Below, piece by piece: positions 7,573-13,020 of a stretch of DNA of 20,193 nucleotides. Position numbers and translations under genes: made by a program. Source of the stretch: CALJIC01 sp039805565 (GTDB lineage: Bacteria; Chloroflexota; Chloroflexia; Chloroflexales; Roseiflexaceae); contig JBDLTZ010000004.1 in the NCBI GenBank assembly GCA_039805565.1, positions 1-20,193 on the forward strand. The letters run 5' to 3'. Below the pieces are notes generated by a model that was given only the letters and a program-made list of their open reading frames with translations, made no database searches and was not told the origin of the DNA. Within the stretch, counting starts at the first letter, position 1. Each line of letters begins with the position of its first letter.

Positions 7573-7581
7573 GCCGGAACT

Positions 7582-9381
7582 ATGTACTTCGATGCCCTGA
7601 CTCTCGCCGCCGTGGCCGATGAGCTGCGGGCTACGGTCGTCGGCGGACGCATCCAGCGGGCCGTCCTGCCGAGCCCGCTCAGCGTCGCCCTGGAGGTCTA
7701 CGCCAACCACAGGCGCTACCACCTCCTGATCTCCGCCCACCCCCGCTTCGCACGGGTGCACCTCAGCGAGGCGAAGCCCTCGCGCGGCGTGGAGACGCAG
7801 CTGCCGCTCGTGCTGCTGCTACGCAAGTACGCGGTGCGGGGCTGGATCGTCTCGGTCGAACAGCCGGACCTCGAGCGGGTGCTGGTGCTTAGTATAGCCA
7901 AACGCCCGCCGAAGCGCAACACAGGCGTCCCAGACGCCTCTGCCGCCCCTGAGCCAGACCTGCCCGAGGACGACGAGGGCGAAGATGACCATGCCGCCCC
8001 CGGGCCCGACGACGACATGCTCCGCTGCGAGCTGATCCTCGAGGCGATGGACCAGCGCAGCAATATCGTCATGGTCGGGGACGACAACATCATCCTCGGC
8101 GCCGCCCGCGTGGTCACGCCCAAGATGAGCCGGCGCTCGGTGGTGCCCCACCAGCCGTACGAGCTGCCGCCCCCCCAGGAGAAGCGCGACCCGCGCCACA
8201 TCACGGACAATGGGGTGCTCGCGCTCCTCCAGGACGCCGAGGCCGAGGGCCGCCCGCCGCAGGAGCTGGCGCGCGCGCTGGTCGGTGCCTACCGCGGCCT
8301 CTCGCCCCTGGCTGCCCGCGAGGCCACCTTCCGCGCCACCGGACGAGCGAACACACCGCTTGGGCCCGACGTGCCTTGGGAGCGCGTGGCCGACGCGGTG
8401 CGCGGGTTGCTCACCAGCACGCCCCAGCCGAGCCTCGCGCCCGGGGAGGACGCCCCGGTCGCCTTCGCGCCCTACGCGCTCACCCACCTGCCGCGCACCG
8501 AGCCGGTGGAGTCGATCAGCGCCGCCGTGGCCGCCTTCTACGCCCCGCGCGAGCAGCTCACCGCCCACAGCCAGCGCCGCGCGGCCCTGCGCCAGCGCCT
8601 GCTCGACGCCCGCGAGCGCCTGGAGCGCCAGCGCTCGGCGCTGGCCACCGAGCTGGAGCGCGCCCGTGAGCTGGACCGGCTGCGCTGGGAGGGCGAGATG
8701 ATCTTCGCCTTCATGCACACGCTCGAGCCGGGTCAGGCCGAGCTCGAGGTCGAGGGCCGCCGCATCGTGATCGGTGCGCGCAAGAGCCCGGTCGAGGCGG
8801 CGCAGGAACGCTTCCGCGCCTACGACAAGGCCAAGGGCGCGCTCGCCGGGGTGCCGGAGCGCCTGCGCGAGGTGCAGGGCAAGCTCGCCGGCATGGACGA
8901 GACTCTGGCGCTGCTGGAGCTGGCCGAGGGGTTCGAGCAGATCGAGACGATCGCCCGCGAGGCGGTGGACGAGGGCTACCTGCCCGCGGAAGGGTCCGGG
9001 CGCAAGGGCAAGCCGGCCCGCCCCGCGCCGCCGCTCCGCGCCGAGTCGAGCGACGGCTTCACGATCTACGTCGGGCGCAGCGCGGGGCAGAACCACCAGG
9101 TGACGTTCCGCCTCGGCGCCCCCGACGACCTCTGGCTCCACGCGCGCGGCATCCCCGGCGCGCACGTGATTATCAAGAGCAGCGGCCACGAGGTGCCGGA
9201 GCGCACGCTGCTCGAGGCCGCTTCCTTGGCCGCATACTACAGCGCCGGCCGCGGCGAGGCCAGCGTCGACGTGGAGATCGCGCCTCGCAAGCAGGTGCGG
9301 CGCGTGCGCGGCGGGCCCGCCGGCCTTGTCACCTACAGCGCCGAGCGGGCGGTGCGGGCTAACCCGCGACCCCCGTGGTAG
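7582..9381 (+). CDS. rqcH: NFACT-family protein, RqcH-like ribosome-associated quality control factor
   Basis: 599 residues. The NFACT-N domain starts MYFDALTLAAVADELRATVV and contains LLISAHPRFARVHLSEA and LLLRKYAVRGWIVSVEQPDL. A helical coiled-coil middle spans about residues 310-465, and the NFACT-R domain contains FTIYVGRSAGQNHQVTFRLG and DDLWLHARGIPGAHVIIKSS. Bacterial RqcH binds stalled 50S subunits carrying peptidyl-tRNA and adds C-terminal alanine tails that mark the peptide for degradation. The Asp-Arg pair needed for tailing in Bacillus subtilis RqcH (LDRIM) aligns here with E98-R99 (LERVL), a conservative change. An acidic, Pro-rich insert occupies about residues 117-146, and the usual E.MGRHSN block reads EAMDQRSN. 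Start ATG follows a strong extended -10 with almost no leader. Confidence 0.88.
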   Translation: MYFDALTLAAVADELRATVVGGRIQRAVLPSPLSVALEVYANHRRYHLLISAHPRFARVHLSEAKPSRGVETQLPLVLLLRKYAVRGWIVSVEQPDLERVLVLSIAKRPPKRNTGVPDASAAPEPDLPEDDEGEDDHAAPGPDDDMLRCELILEAMDQRSNIVMVGDDNIILGAARVVTPKMSRRSVVPHQPYELPPPQEKRDPRHITDNGVLALLQDAEAEGRPPQELARALVGAYRGLSPLAAREATFRATGRANTPLGPDVPWERVADAVRGLLTSTPQPSLAPGEDAPVAFAPYALTHLPRTEPVESISAAVAAFYAPREQLTAHSQRRAALRQRLLDARERLERQRSALATELERARELDRLRWEGEMIFAFMHTLEPGQAELEVEGRRIVIGARKSPVEAAQERFRAYDKAKGALAGVPERLREVQGKLAGMDETLALLELAEGFEQIETIAREAVDEGYLPAEGSGRKGKPARPAPPLRAESSDGFTIYVGRSAGQNHQVTFRLGAPDDLWLHARGIPGAHVIIKSSGHEVPERTLLEAASLAAYYSAGRGEASVDVEIAPRKQVRRVRGGPAGLVTYSAERAVRANPRPPW

Positions 9382-9386
9382 ACAAA

Positions 9387-9410
9387 TCGCCCCGGCATAT
9401 GCCGGGGCGA
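9387..9410. repeat. Perfect 24-bp palindrome between convergent genes
   Basis: The sequence from 9387 to 9410 equals its own reverse complement; the left half is TCGCCCCGGCAT. It lies 5 bases after the rqcH stop and 28 bases before the end of the pilin gene, which is convergent. In RNA it would form a very stable GC-rich hairpin on either strand, so it may serve as a bidirectional transcription barrier, but there is no T-tract on either side. It may also be one copy of a dispersed REP-like palindrome. Confidence 0.6.
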
Positions 9411-9437
9411 CGCAAACAAGTGCAGGGAAAGAGACAG

Positions 9438-9671
9438 CTAGTTCAGAATATCATCGATCGCGTTCACCGCGCGGCCGTACCAGAGTTCGCTGATCGTGCC
9501 GCCCATCAGCGTCATACTGCCGATAACAACGATCGCAATCAGCCCTAGGAGTAGGGCATACTCAACGAGACCCTGGCCGCTGAGACGCGCGACTACTGCG
9601 GAGGTGGCCCACCGCTGAATGGTGCGGAGCCGGCCTTGGAGCACAGTCGGCAGAGAAGACAACTCCCGCAT
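9438..9671 (-). CDS. Flp/Fap-type (type IVb) pilin precursor
   Basis: 77 residues from ATG at 9669-9671. The processing signature is SGQGLVEYALLLGLIAIVVI: a prepilin peptidase would cut after the first Gly of GQGLVEY, leaving Glu at mature position 5 followed by Tyr, exactly as in Flp pilins, then a hydrophobic helix. The mature protein would be about 45 residues, normal for Flp subunits; the leader is about 32 residues, longer than usual. ATG 9671 is chosen because the sequence AAGGGGGTG lies about 9 bases upstream; the longer frame begins with TTG at 9698. An extended -10 (TGC-TATACT) lies at 9749-9757. No tad/flp secretion, ATPase or prepilin peptidase genes occur in the window, so this is an orphan pilin gene that must use machinery encoded elsewhere. 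Confidence 0.88.
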   Translation of the reverse strand: MRELSSLPTVLQGRLRTIQRWATSAVVARLSGQGLVEYALLLGLIAIVVIGSMTLMGGTISELWYGRAVNAIDDILN

Positions 9672-9748
9672 ACGGATACTCACCCCCTTCGCCGCCAAAC
9701 CTGGACGCAGACCTACTGATTCCGCTATCGTTTCGAGGGATCGTAATC

Positions 9749-9757
9749 AGTATAGCA
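9749..9757 (-). promoter_or_regulatory. Extended -10 promoter (TGC-TATACT) of the pilin gene
   Basis: On the minus strand TGC is followed by TATACT (9754 to 9749). Initiation would fall near 9742, leaving a leader of about 70 bases before the ATG at 9671. No good -35 is visible at 16-18 bases. Confidence 0.5.
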
Positions 9758-9823
9758 GCCGGCGCAATCAAAAAGCGCCTTCAGTTCGCGCGCGGGTAGT
9801 ACGCGTGCCGTAGGAGCCACGCC

Positions 9824-10069
9824 ATGATGCGAAAGATTGCACGTCGCGCCGTCCCACCGCCGCCACCGCCAACAGGGCTTCAGCAGCAGCTCGCGCTCCT
9901 CCTGCGCGTCGAGCTCGTGCCACTCCAGCTGTTCTGGCTGAATCTACGGGCGCTCCGCTCCTGGTGGCCAATCCTCCTGCCCCTGCTGCTTGTCTACGCC
10001 GTGCGCACCTACCGCCGCGAGCGCCACGGCGTGCTGGTCACACGTCGCGCGCAGGCAGCCCCAAAATAG
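9824..10069 (+). CDS. Small single-pass membrane protein, family unknown
   Basis: 81 residues, not recognised. The N-terminus is basic and then Pro-rich (MMRKIARRAVPPPPPP), followed by an amphipathic stretch rich in Leu and Gln (GLQQQLALLLRVELVPLQLF). One hydrophobic segment lies near residues 46-60 (WWPILLPLLLVYAV), and the C-terminus is basic (RTYRRERHG, then RRAQAAPK). ATG at 9824 has AGGAG at 9812-9816 with 7 bases of spacing, good support for translation; an adjacent ATG at 9827 is an alternative. The topology suggests a membrane anchor with the basic tail on the cytoplasmic side. It lies between the divergent pilin gene and rplY, 133 bases before rplY, and may be transcribed alone. Confidence 0.6.
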   Translation: MMRKIARRAVPPPPPPTGLQQQLALLLRVELVPLQLFWLNLRALRSWWPILLPLLLVYAVRTYRRERHGVLVTRRAQAAPK

Positions 10070-10096
10070 CGCCCGGCGAGGCCAGCGCGCACCTGT

Positions 10097-10125
10097 TTGC
10101 GCTACACGAGCTTCTATGGTAGACT
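10097..10125 (+). promoter_or_regulatory. Candidate rplY promoter
   Basis: TTGCGC at 10097-10102 and TAGACT at 10120-10125 are separated by 17 bases. Each matches the sigma-70 consensus only partly (3/6 and 4/6), so this is a tentative call. It would give a leader of about 70 bases containing the hairpin at 10137-10161. Confidence 0.35.
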
Positions 10126-10136
10126 GCCGAATTTGG

Positions 10137-10161
10137 AGCTACCGGGCAAGTTCCCATAGCT
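10137..10161 (+). promoter_or_regulatory. Stem-loop in the rplY leader
   Basis: AGCTA (10137-10141) pairs with TAGCT (10157-10161), and GGG (10144-10146) with CCC (10153-10155), giving a short interrupted hairpin about 40 bases upstream of the rplY start. Ribosomal protein mRNAs often carry autoregulatory leader structures, including L25 leaders in other phyla, but this one is short and its role is a guess. Confidence 0.3.
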
Positions 10162-10202
10162 TGAGCGAAGGTATTTGCAACCAATAGGAGCAGCGTTCAG
10201 TC

Positions 10203-10847
10203 ATGGCGGAGCGATTTACCCTGAACCTTGAGCCGCGAACTGTGATCGGCAAGAAGGTCAAGACCCTGCGGGCGAAGGGCCTGCTGCCGGCCACCGTGTA
10301 CGGCAAGGGTGTCGAGCCGATCTCGGTGCAGATCGACGCGCGCACGTTCAACGATATCTATCGCAAGGTGGGCCGCACCACGGTGGTGGACCTCAATATC
10401 CCCGGCCACGGAGGCCTGTCGGCATTTGTTCACACCCTCCAGCGCCACCCGGTGAGCCGCAACATCCTGCACGTGGACCTGCTCGCGGTGGACCTCCGCA
10501 TCGAGCTCGTCGTGGCGGTGCCGGTGCACATTGTCGGCGAGTCGCCCCTGGTGACCCGCGGCGACGCGCTCCTGAACGTCGTGCACAACACGCTGAACGT
10601 CCGTGCGCTCCCCACTGATGTGCCGTCGGCTGTGAACGTGGACGTGAGCGGCCTCGATAGCTTCGACAAGAACATCCACGTCAGCGACATCACGCTGCCC
10701 GGCAAGGCCACGATCGAGCTCGCCGGTGAGGAGCTTGTGGTGAGCCTCACCGCCGCGCGCGTGGCAGCCGAGGACGTTGTCGCCGACGAAGAGGCCTCCG
10801 CCGAGCCCGCCCTGGTGCGCGAGCGCCGCGACGAGGGCGAGGAGTAG
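10203..10847 (+). CDS. rplY: Large ribosomal subunit protein bL25, CTC form
   Basis: 214 residues, the long form with the N-terminal 5S-rRNA-binding domain and the C-terminal CTC (TL5-like) domain. The N-terminal domain shows GKKVKTLRAKGLLPATVYGK followed by VEPISVQID, and HPVSRNILHVDLLAV ends that domain. The CTC domain follows (residues about 96-185) with VPVHIVGESPLVTRGDALLN and a later DISGL-like VSGLDSF. The acidic tail (ADEEASAEP and RRDEGEE) is typical. The protein binds 5S rRNA in the central protuberance. ATG at 10203 has AGGAG at 10186-10190, with a rather long 12-base spacing. A strong intrinsic terminator follows 23 bases after the stop. Confidence 0.95.
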   Translation: MAERFTLNLEPRTVIGKKVKTLRAKGLLPATVYGKGVEPISVQIDARTFNDIYRKVGRTTVVDLNIPGHGGLSAFVHTLQRHPVSRNILHVDLLAVDLRIELVVAVPVHIVGESPLVTRGDALLNVVHNTLNVRALPTDVPSAVNVDVSGLDSFDKNIHVSDITLPGKATIELAGEELVVSLTAARVAAEDVVADEEASAEPALVRERRDEGEE

Positions 10848-10869
10848 ATTTCCCCTCCGCGCCTTTTCC

Positions 10870-10912
10870 AAACAGCCCCGTCGCCCAAGTGGCGGCAGGG
10901 CTGTTTCTTTCT
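10870..10912 (+). terminator. Intrinsic terminator of rplY
   Basis: AAACAGCCC (10870-10878) is the exact complement of GGGCTGTTT (10898-10906), with further pairing inside, and a T-rich run (TTTCTTTCT) follows. It lies 23 bases after the rplY stop. Confidence 0.88.
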
Positions 10913-10936
10913 CGCCTGGCGCCACACAGAGCATGC

Positions 10937-10966
10937 AAAAGCCCCCACCAATGGTGGGGGCCTTTA
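10937..10966 (-). terminator. Intrinsic terminator of the 13-residue peptide unit
   Basis: GCCCCCACC pairs with GGTGGGGGC across an AAT loop, giving a 9-bp GC-rich stem. On the minus strand it is followed by TTTT (AAAA at 10937-10940 on the plus strand). It is back to back with the rplY terminator, so the convergent units are separated by two hairpins. Confidence 0.8.
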
Positions 10967-10974
10967 CGAAGGTC

Positions 10975-11019
10975 GGGCATCACCGTGTGCGTACTTACGT
11001 CGCACCACCGGTGATGCCC
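10975..11019 (-). other. Long RNA hairpin overlapping the end of the 13-residue ORF
   Basis: GGGCATCACCG (minus strand, 11019-11009) is perfectly complementary to CGGTGATGCCC (10985-10975), an 11-bp stem, and an inner stem GTGCG/CGCAC continues it. The loop holds the ORF stop codon (10995-10997). Codons 6 to 13 are thus buried in a hairpin, which then is followed by the terminator. Such an arrangement suggests translation-dependent refolding or a stable small RNA. Confidence 0.65.
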
Positions 11020-11036
11020 TTGAGCTTATTACTCAT
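10995..11036 (-). CDS. Predicted 13-residue peptide MSNKLKGITGGAT
   Basis: ATG at 11034-11036 and TAA at 10995-10997 encode 13 residues, MSNKLKGITGGAT. The ribosome binding site AAAGGAGGTGAT (11041-11052) is a near-complete complement of the 16S 3' end with proper spacing of about 8 bases, the strongest in the window. A near-consensus promoter lies at 11087-11115, and the unit ends in its own terminator. The peptide is basic with a double-glycine near its end. I do not recognise a family. It could be an expressed micropeptide, a leader peptide controlling the downstream hairpin, or the coding part of a small RNA. The absence of any gene downstream before the terminator argues against ordinary attenuation. 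The start is firm if translated; function is unknown. Confidence 0.6.
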   Translation of the reverse strand: MSNKLKGITGGAT

Positions 11037-11086
11037 TAGCATCACCTCCTTTGCGCCTGCACGGCATATAAAGGATTTGTGCAAAT

Positions 11087-11115
11087 ACTATAGCCCAGCT
11101 CATCGCTCATGTCAA
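11087..11115 (-). promoter_or_regulatory. Strong sigma-70 promoter of the 13-residue peptide unit
   Basis: TTGACA (11115-11110), a 17-base spacer and TATAGT (11092-11087) match the consensus at 11 of 12 positions. The stretch just upstream (11116-11135) is A-rich on the minus strand, like an UP element. Initiation is expected near 11080, about 44 bases before the ATG. Confidence 0.88.
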
Positions 11116-11151
11116 GCGTTTTCTTCTCACTTTTCGCTCCGATCTTCCAGG

Positions 11152-11715
11152 CTAGGGAGTAGATAGCGTTGGAGTCACCGTGGTGAGTGTGCCGGTCACG
11201 GTCGCAGTCGCCTGAGCATCGAGCGTCATAGTCGCCGTCGGCACACCCGTGACGATCAACGTCACTGTGGCCGTCGTCACGCTGGTCGCCGCCGGCTCGG
11301 CCGTGAGCGGCAGCGCAGTTCTGAGCGCCGGCGAGCTCTGCACCAGCGAGGGGATGATCAGCGGCTGACCGGACTGCAGCGCATTCGGGTCCGTCAGGCC
11401 GTTCGCCGCCATGATCTCGTCCACCGTCGTGCCGAAGTCCTCCGCCAGGCCGCTCAGCGTATCACCCGGCTGCACGACGTACAGACCCGCGGGTGTCGGC
11501 GTCGGCACAAGCTGGATGGCGTAGGCCGTGGCGGTGGCGTCGATATTCTGGGTTGGCGCGGGGGTGATTTCGAGGACAGCAACTGCGGTGGTGAGCGGTG
11601 TCAGAGGAGCTGGGGCCTCAGGTAGCGCACACGCCCCGAGCGCAAGCGACAGCAGCAGGGCTGTCAAGCGGGCGGACGGGACATGCCGGATACGTTCGAA
11701 TCGAGCGGTTCTCAT
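11152..11715 (-). CDS. LysM-domain lipoprotein
   Basis: 187 residues from ATG at 11713-11715. The N-terminus is basic, followed by LTALLLSLALGACA, a lipoprotein signal with the lipobox LGAC and Cys29 as the lipidation site. One LysM domain spans about residues 78-122 (YVVQPGDTLSGLAEDFGTTV through QSGQPLIIP), which binds N-acetylglucosamine-containing glycans such as peptidoglycan. The C-terminal ~65 residues are rich in Thr, Ala and Val with a loose TATVT pattern and look like a flexible wall-spanning tail. The product would be anchored at the cell surface with a peptidoglycan grip. The start was chosen because the promoter at 11773-11801 lies downstream of the longer frame's start (11790), which would leave that start untranscribed. 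Confidence 0.85.
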   Translation of the reverse strand: MRTARFERIRHVPSARLTALLLSLALGACALPEAPAPLTPLTTAVAVLEITPAPTQNIDATATAYAIQLVPTPTPAGLYVVQPGDTLSGLAEDFGTTVDEIMAANGLTDPNALQSGQPLIIPSLVQSSPALRTALPLTAEPAATSVTTATVTLIVTGVPTATMTLDAQATATVTGTLTTVTPTLSTP

Positions 11716-11772
11716 CTGGCGAACCCTGTCACACCGGACACACAATACGTCGCTACCGCACAAACGCGCCGG

Positions 11773-11801
11773 ATTGTAGCAGCCGCCCACGGCGGTGTCA
11801 A
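11773..11801 (-). promoter_or_regulatory. Sigma-70 promoter of the LysM lipoprotein gene
   Basis: TTGACA (11801-11796), 17-base spacer, TACAAT (11778-11773), preceded by TGC so also an extended -10. Initiation falls near 11765, about 50 bases before the ATG at 11715. Confidence 0.85.
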
Positions 11802-11912
11802 CGCGTTGACGCCCCCGCCGCCACGTGGTATCCTCCCGCCCACACGAGCGGAGGCCCCGCTGCGATACCGCCGCGTGGCCTCCGGCCTGAAAATGGAGCT
11901 GTTCCAGTCGCC

Positions 11913-11990
11913 TTATTTAGCCTTCGCAGACTTCGAGGAGTCCTTCTGCTTCTTCTGCTTCTGGGTGTTCTTCGGTGACTTGTCGCCCAT
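11913..11990 (-). CDS. 25-residue Lys-rich micropeptide (MGDKSPK type)
   Basis: ATG at 11988-11990 and TAA at 11913-11915 encode 25 residues beginning MGDKSPKNTQKQKKQK and ending SAKAK. The ribosome binding site AAAGGAG (11997-12003) has an ideal 6-base spacing, and an extended -10 (TGC-TATAAT) lies at 12055-12063. Eleven of 25 residues are Lys; there is no hydrophobic segment, so it should be a disordered, highly basic cytoplasmic peptide that may bind RNA or DNA. From memory, small bacterial hypothetical proteins starting MGDKSPK and continuing in Lys/Gln/Ala-rich tails exist in several phyla, usually a little longer, with unknown function; this recollection could not be checked. The gene is divergent from the glycosyltransferase pair and follows no other gene on its strand. 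Confidence 0.75.
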   Translation of the reverse strand: MGDKSPKNTQKQKKQKDSSKSAKAK

Positions 11991-12054
11991 AGCGTGCTCC
12001 TTTCCTGGCAGGCGTGTGGCGGGTTAGACGTTGTCCCGCTCGCCGTATGACTCG

Positions 12055-12063
12055 ATTATAGCA
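12055..12063 (-). promoter_or_regulatory. Extended -10 promoter (TGC-TATAAT) of the MGDKSPK peptide
   Basis: TGC followed by consensus TATAAT on the minus strand. Initiation near 12048 leaves a leader of about 57 bases. On the plus strand TTGTCC (12031-12036) and GATTAT (12054-12059) are 17 bases apart, so a weaker rightward promoter for the glycosyltransferases may overlap it. Confidence 0.6.
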
Positions 12064-12085
12064 CCATTAAGGAGCGAATGCTACC

Positions 12086-12160
12086 GTGAAATACTTCCTG
12101 ATCTTGGCCGGCTGCGGTCCCCGGGCCGCGGCCCTGCATCCTGCGCCCGCCAACCCATGA
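12086..12160 (+). CDS. Possible 24-codon leader ORF coupled to the GT2 gene
   Basis: A GTG at 12086-12088 opens a 24-codon frame (read as MKYFLILAGCG at its start, Ala/Pro-rich at its end) whose TGA (12158-12160) overlaps the ATG of the next gene as ATGA. AAGGAG at 12069-12074 is 11 bases upstream of the GTG, a long but possible spacing. The GT2 gene itself has no Shine-Dalgarno, so termination-reinitiation from this ORF would explain its translation. It may equally be a chance frame; it was not recognised. Confidence 0.3.
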   Translation: MKYFLILAGCGPRAAALHPAPANP

Positions 12161-13020
12161 CACCTCAGGTCGCCGTCATTATCCCGTCCCTCGAGGGCGA
12201 GCCGGCCGAGCTCACTGCCGTGCTCAACCGCCAGACGCTACCTCCTGCGGAGATCGCAGTGATACGCGAGGTACGTCCAAATGGGCTCGCCCGCAACCAG
12301 GGCGTCGCGCAGACCACGGCGCCGCTGCTGGTGTTTATCGACGACGACGCGCTCCCCGGTGCCGACGACCTGATCGAGCGCCTTGTGGCCCCGCTGCAGA
12401 GCGACCCAAGCATCGGCGTGACGGGCGCATCGAAGCTGCTGCCGCCCGACGCGCCCTGGTTTCAGCGCTGGGCCGCGCGCGAAGTCCCGCGCATCACCCA
12501 TCCGGTCGTCACCGCGCCGCTCGAGACCAACCCCGACCCGCCCTCGTTCTACTGTGAGATCACCACCACCTGCTGCGCCATGCGGCGGGAGGTCTTCGAG
12601 CAGGCCGGCGGCTTCGACCCGACGCTGGTGCGGGGGGTGGACACAGAGTTCTTTGTACGGGTGCGCCGCGCCACCACCGGCGGCCGGCCCTACCGCTTCA
12701 TCTTGGCCCCGCGCACGTGGACGTACCACCCGGCGCCAGCCACGCTGCGCGCACTGCTCCGCAAGCAGTTCCTCTACGGCTACGGCCACGCGCAAGAGGT
12801 GCGCCGCGACCCGTCGCGCTCACGCGGACGCACGCTGCGCACCCGGGCGCACGCCGCGGCCTTTCTGCTCTTCCGCACCGCGATCGTGCTGCCGAACATC
12901 TTCCTGCCCTACTCGTTCGCCGCGCCCTCGTGGCGCCCCGGCTTCAAGCCGCTCAAGGCGCTGGCCTCCTACGCCGCCGCGCTGGGGTACGTCTATGGCT
13001 GGTATGCGGATCGCAGTTGA
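12157..13020 (+). CDS. GT2-family glycosyltransferase
   Basis: 287 residues from ATG at 12157. The GT-A fold start is TPQVAVIIPSLEGEPAELTA, followed by LARNQGVAQTTAPLLVFIDD with the DDD metal-binding motif in FIDDDALPG. A later conserved GGFDPTLVRGVDTEFFVR gives the ED-like catalytic region. A hydrophobic segment near residues 225-250 (AAFLLFRTAIVLPNIFLPYS) may attach it to the membrane. Such enzymes add one sugar from a nucleotide donor to a surface polysaccharide or glycolipid; the substrate cannot be predicted. The frame extends upstream to a TTG at 12031, but the first 42 residues do not resemble the family and homology begins right at ATG 12157. The 3' end overlaps the next gene by 17 bases, so the two are likely co-translated. 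Confidence 0.85.
   Translation: MTPQVAVIIPSLEGEPAELTAVLNRQTLPPAEIAVIREVRPNGLARNQGVAQTTAPLLVFIDDDALPGADDLIERLVAPLQSDPSIGVTGASKLLPPDAPWFQRWAAREVPRITHPVVTAPLETNPDPPSFYCEITTTCCAMRREVFEQAGGFDPTLVRGVDTEFFVRVRRATTGGRPYRFILAPRTWTYHPAPATLRALLRKQFLYGYGHAQEVRRDPSRSRGRTLRTRAHAAAFLLFRTAIVLPNIFLPYSFAAPSWRPGFKPLKALASYAAALGYVYGWYADRS

Noticed and set aside
7891..7899. GGC-TATACT on the minus strand inside rqcH
   Set aside because: It resembles the local -10 pattern but lies within a coding sequence with no gene start suitably placed on that strand.
7819..9189. 456-residue minus frame opposite rqcH
   Set aside because: No domain recognised and antisense to conserved NFACT domains.
10995..11036. Bacteriocin with a double-glycine leader
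   Set aside because: Only two residues follow the GG and no transporter or modification gene is nearby, so this cannot be claimed.
11850..11884. Hairpin GGAGGCC/GGCCTCC as terminator of the 25-residue peptide gene
   Set aside because: There is a 7-bp stem but a long loop and no T-tract on either strand.
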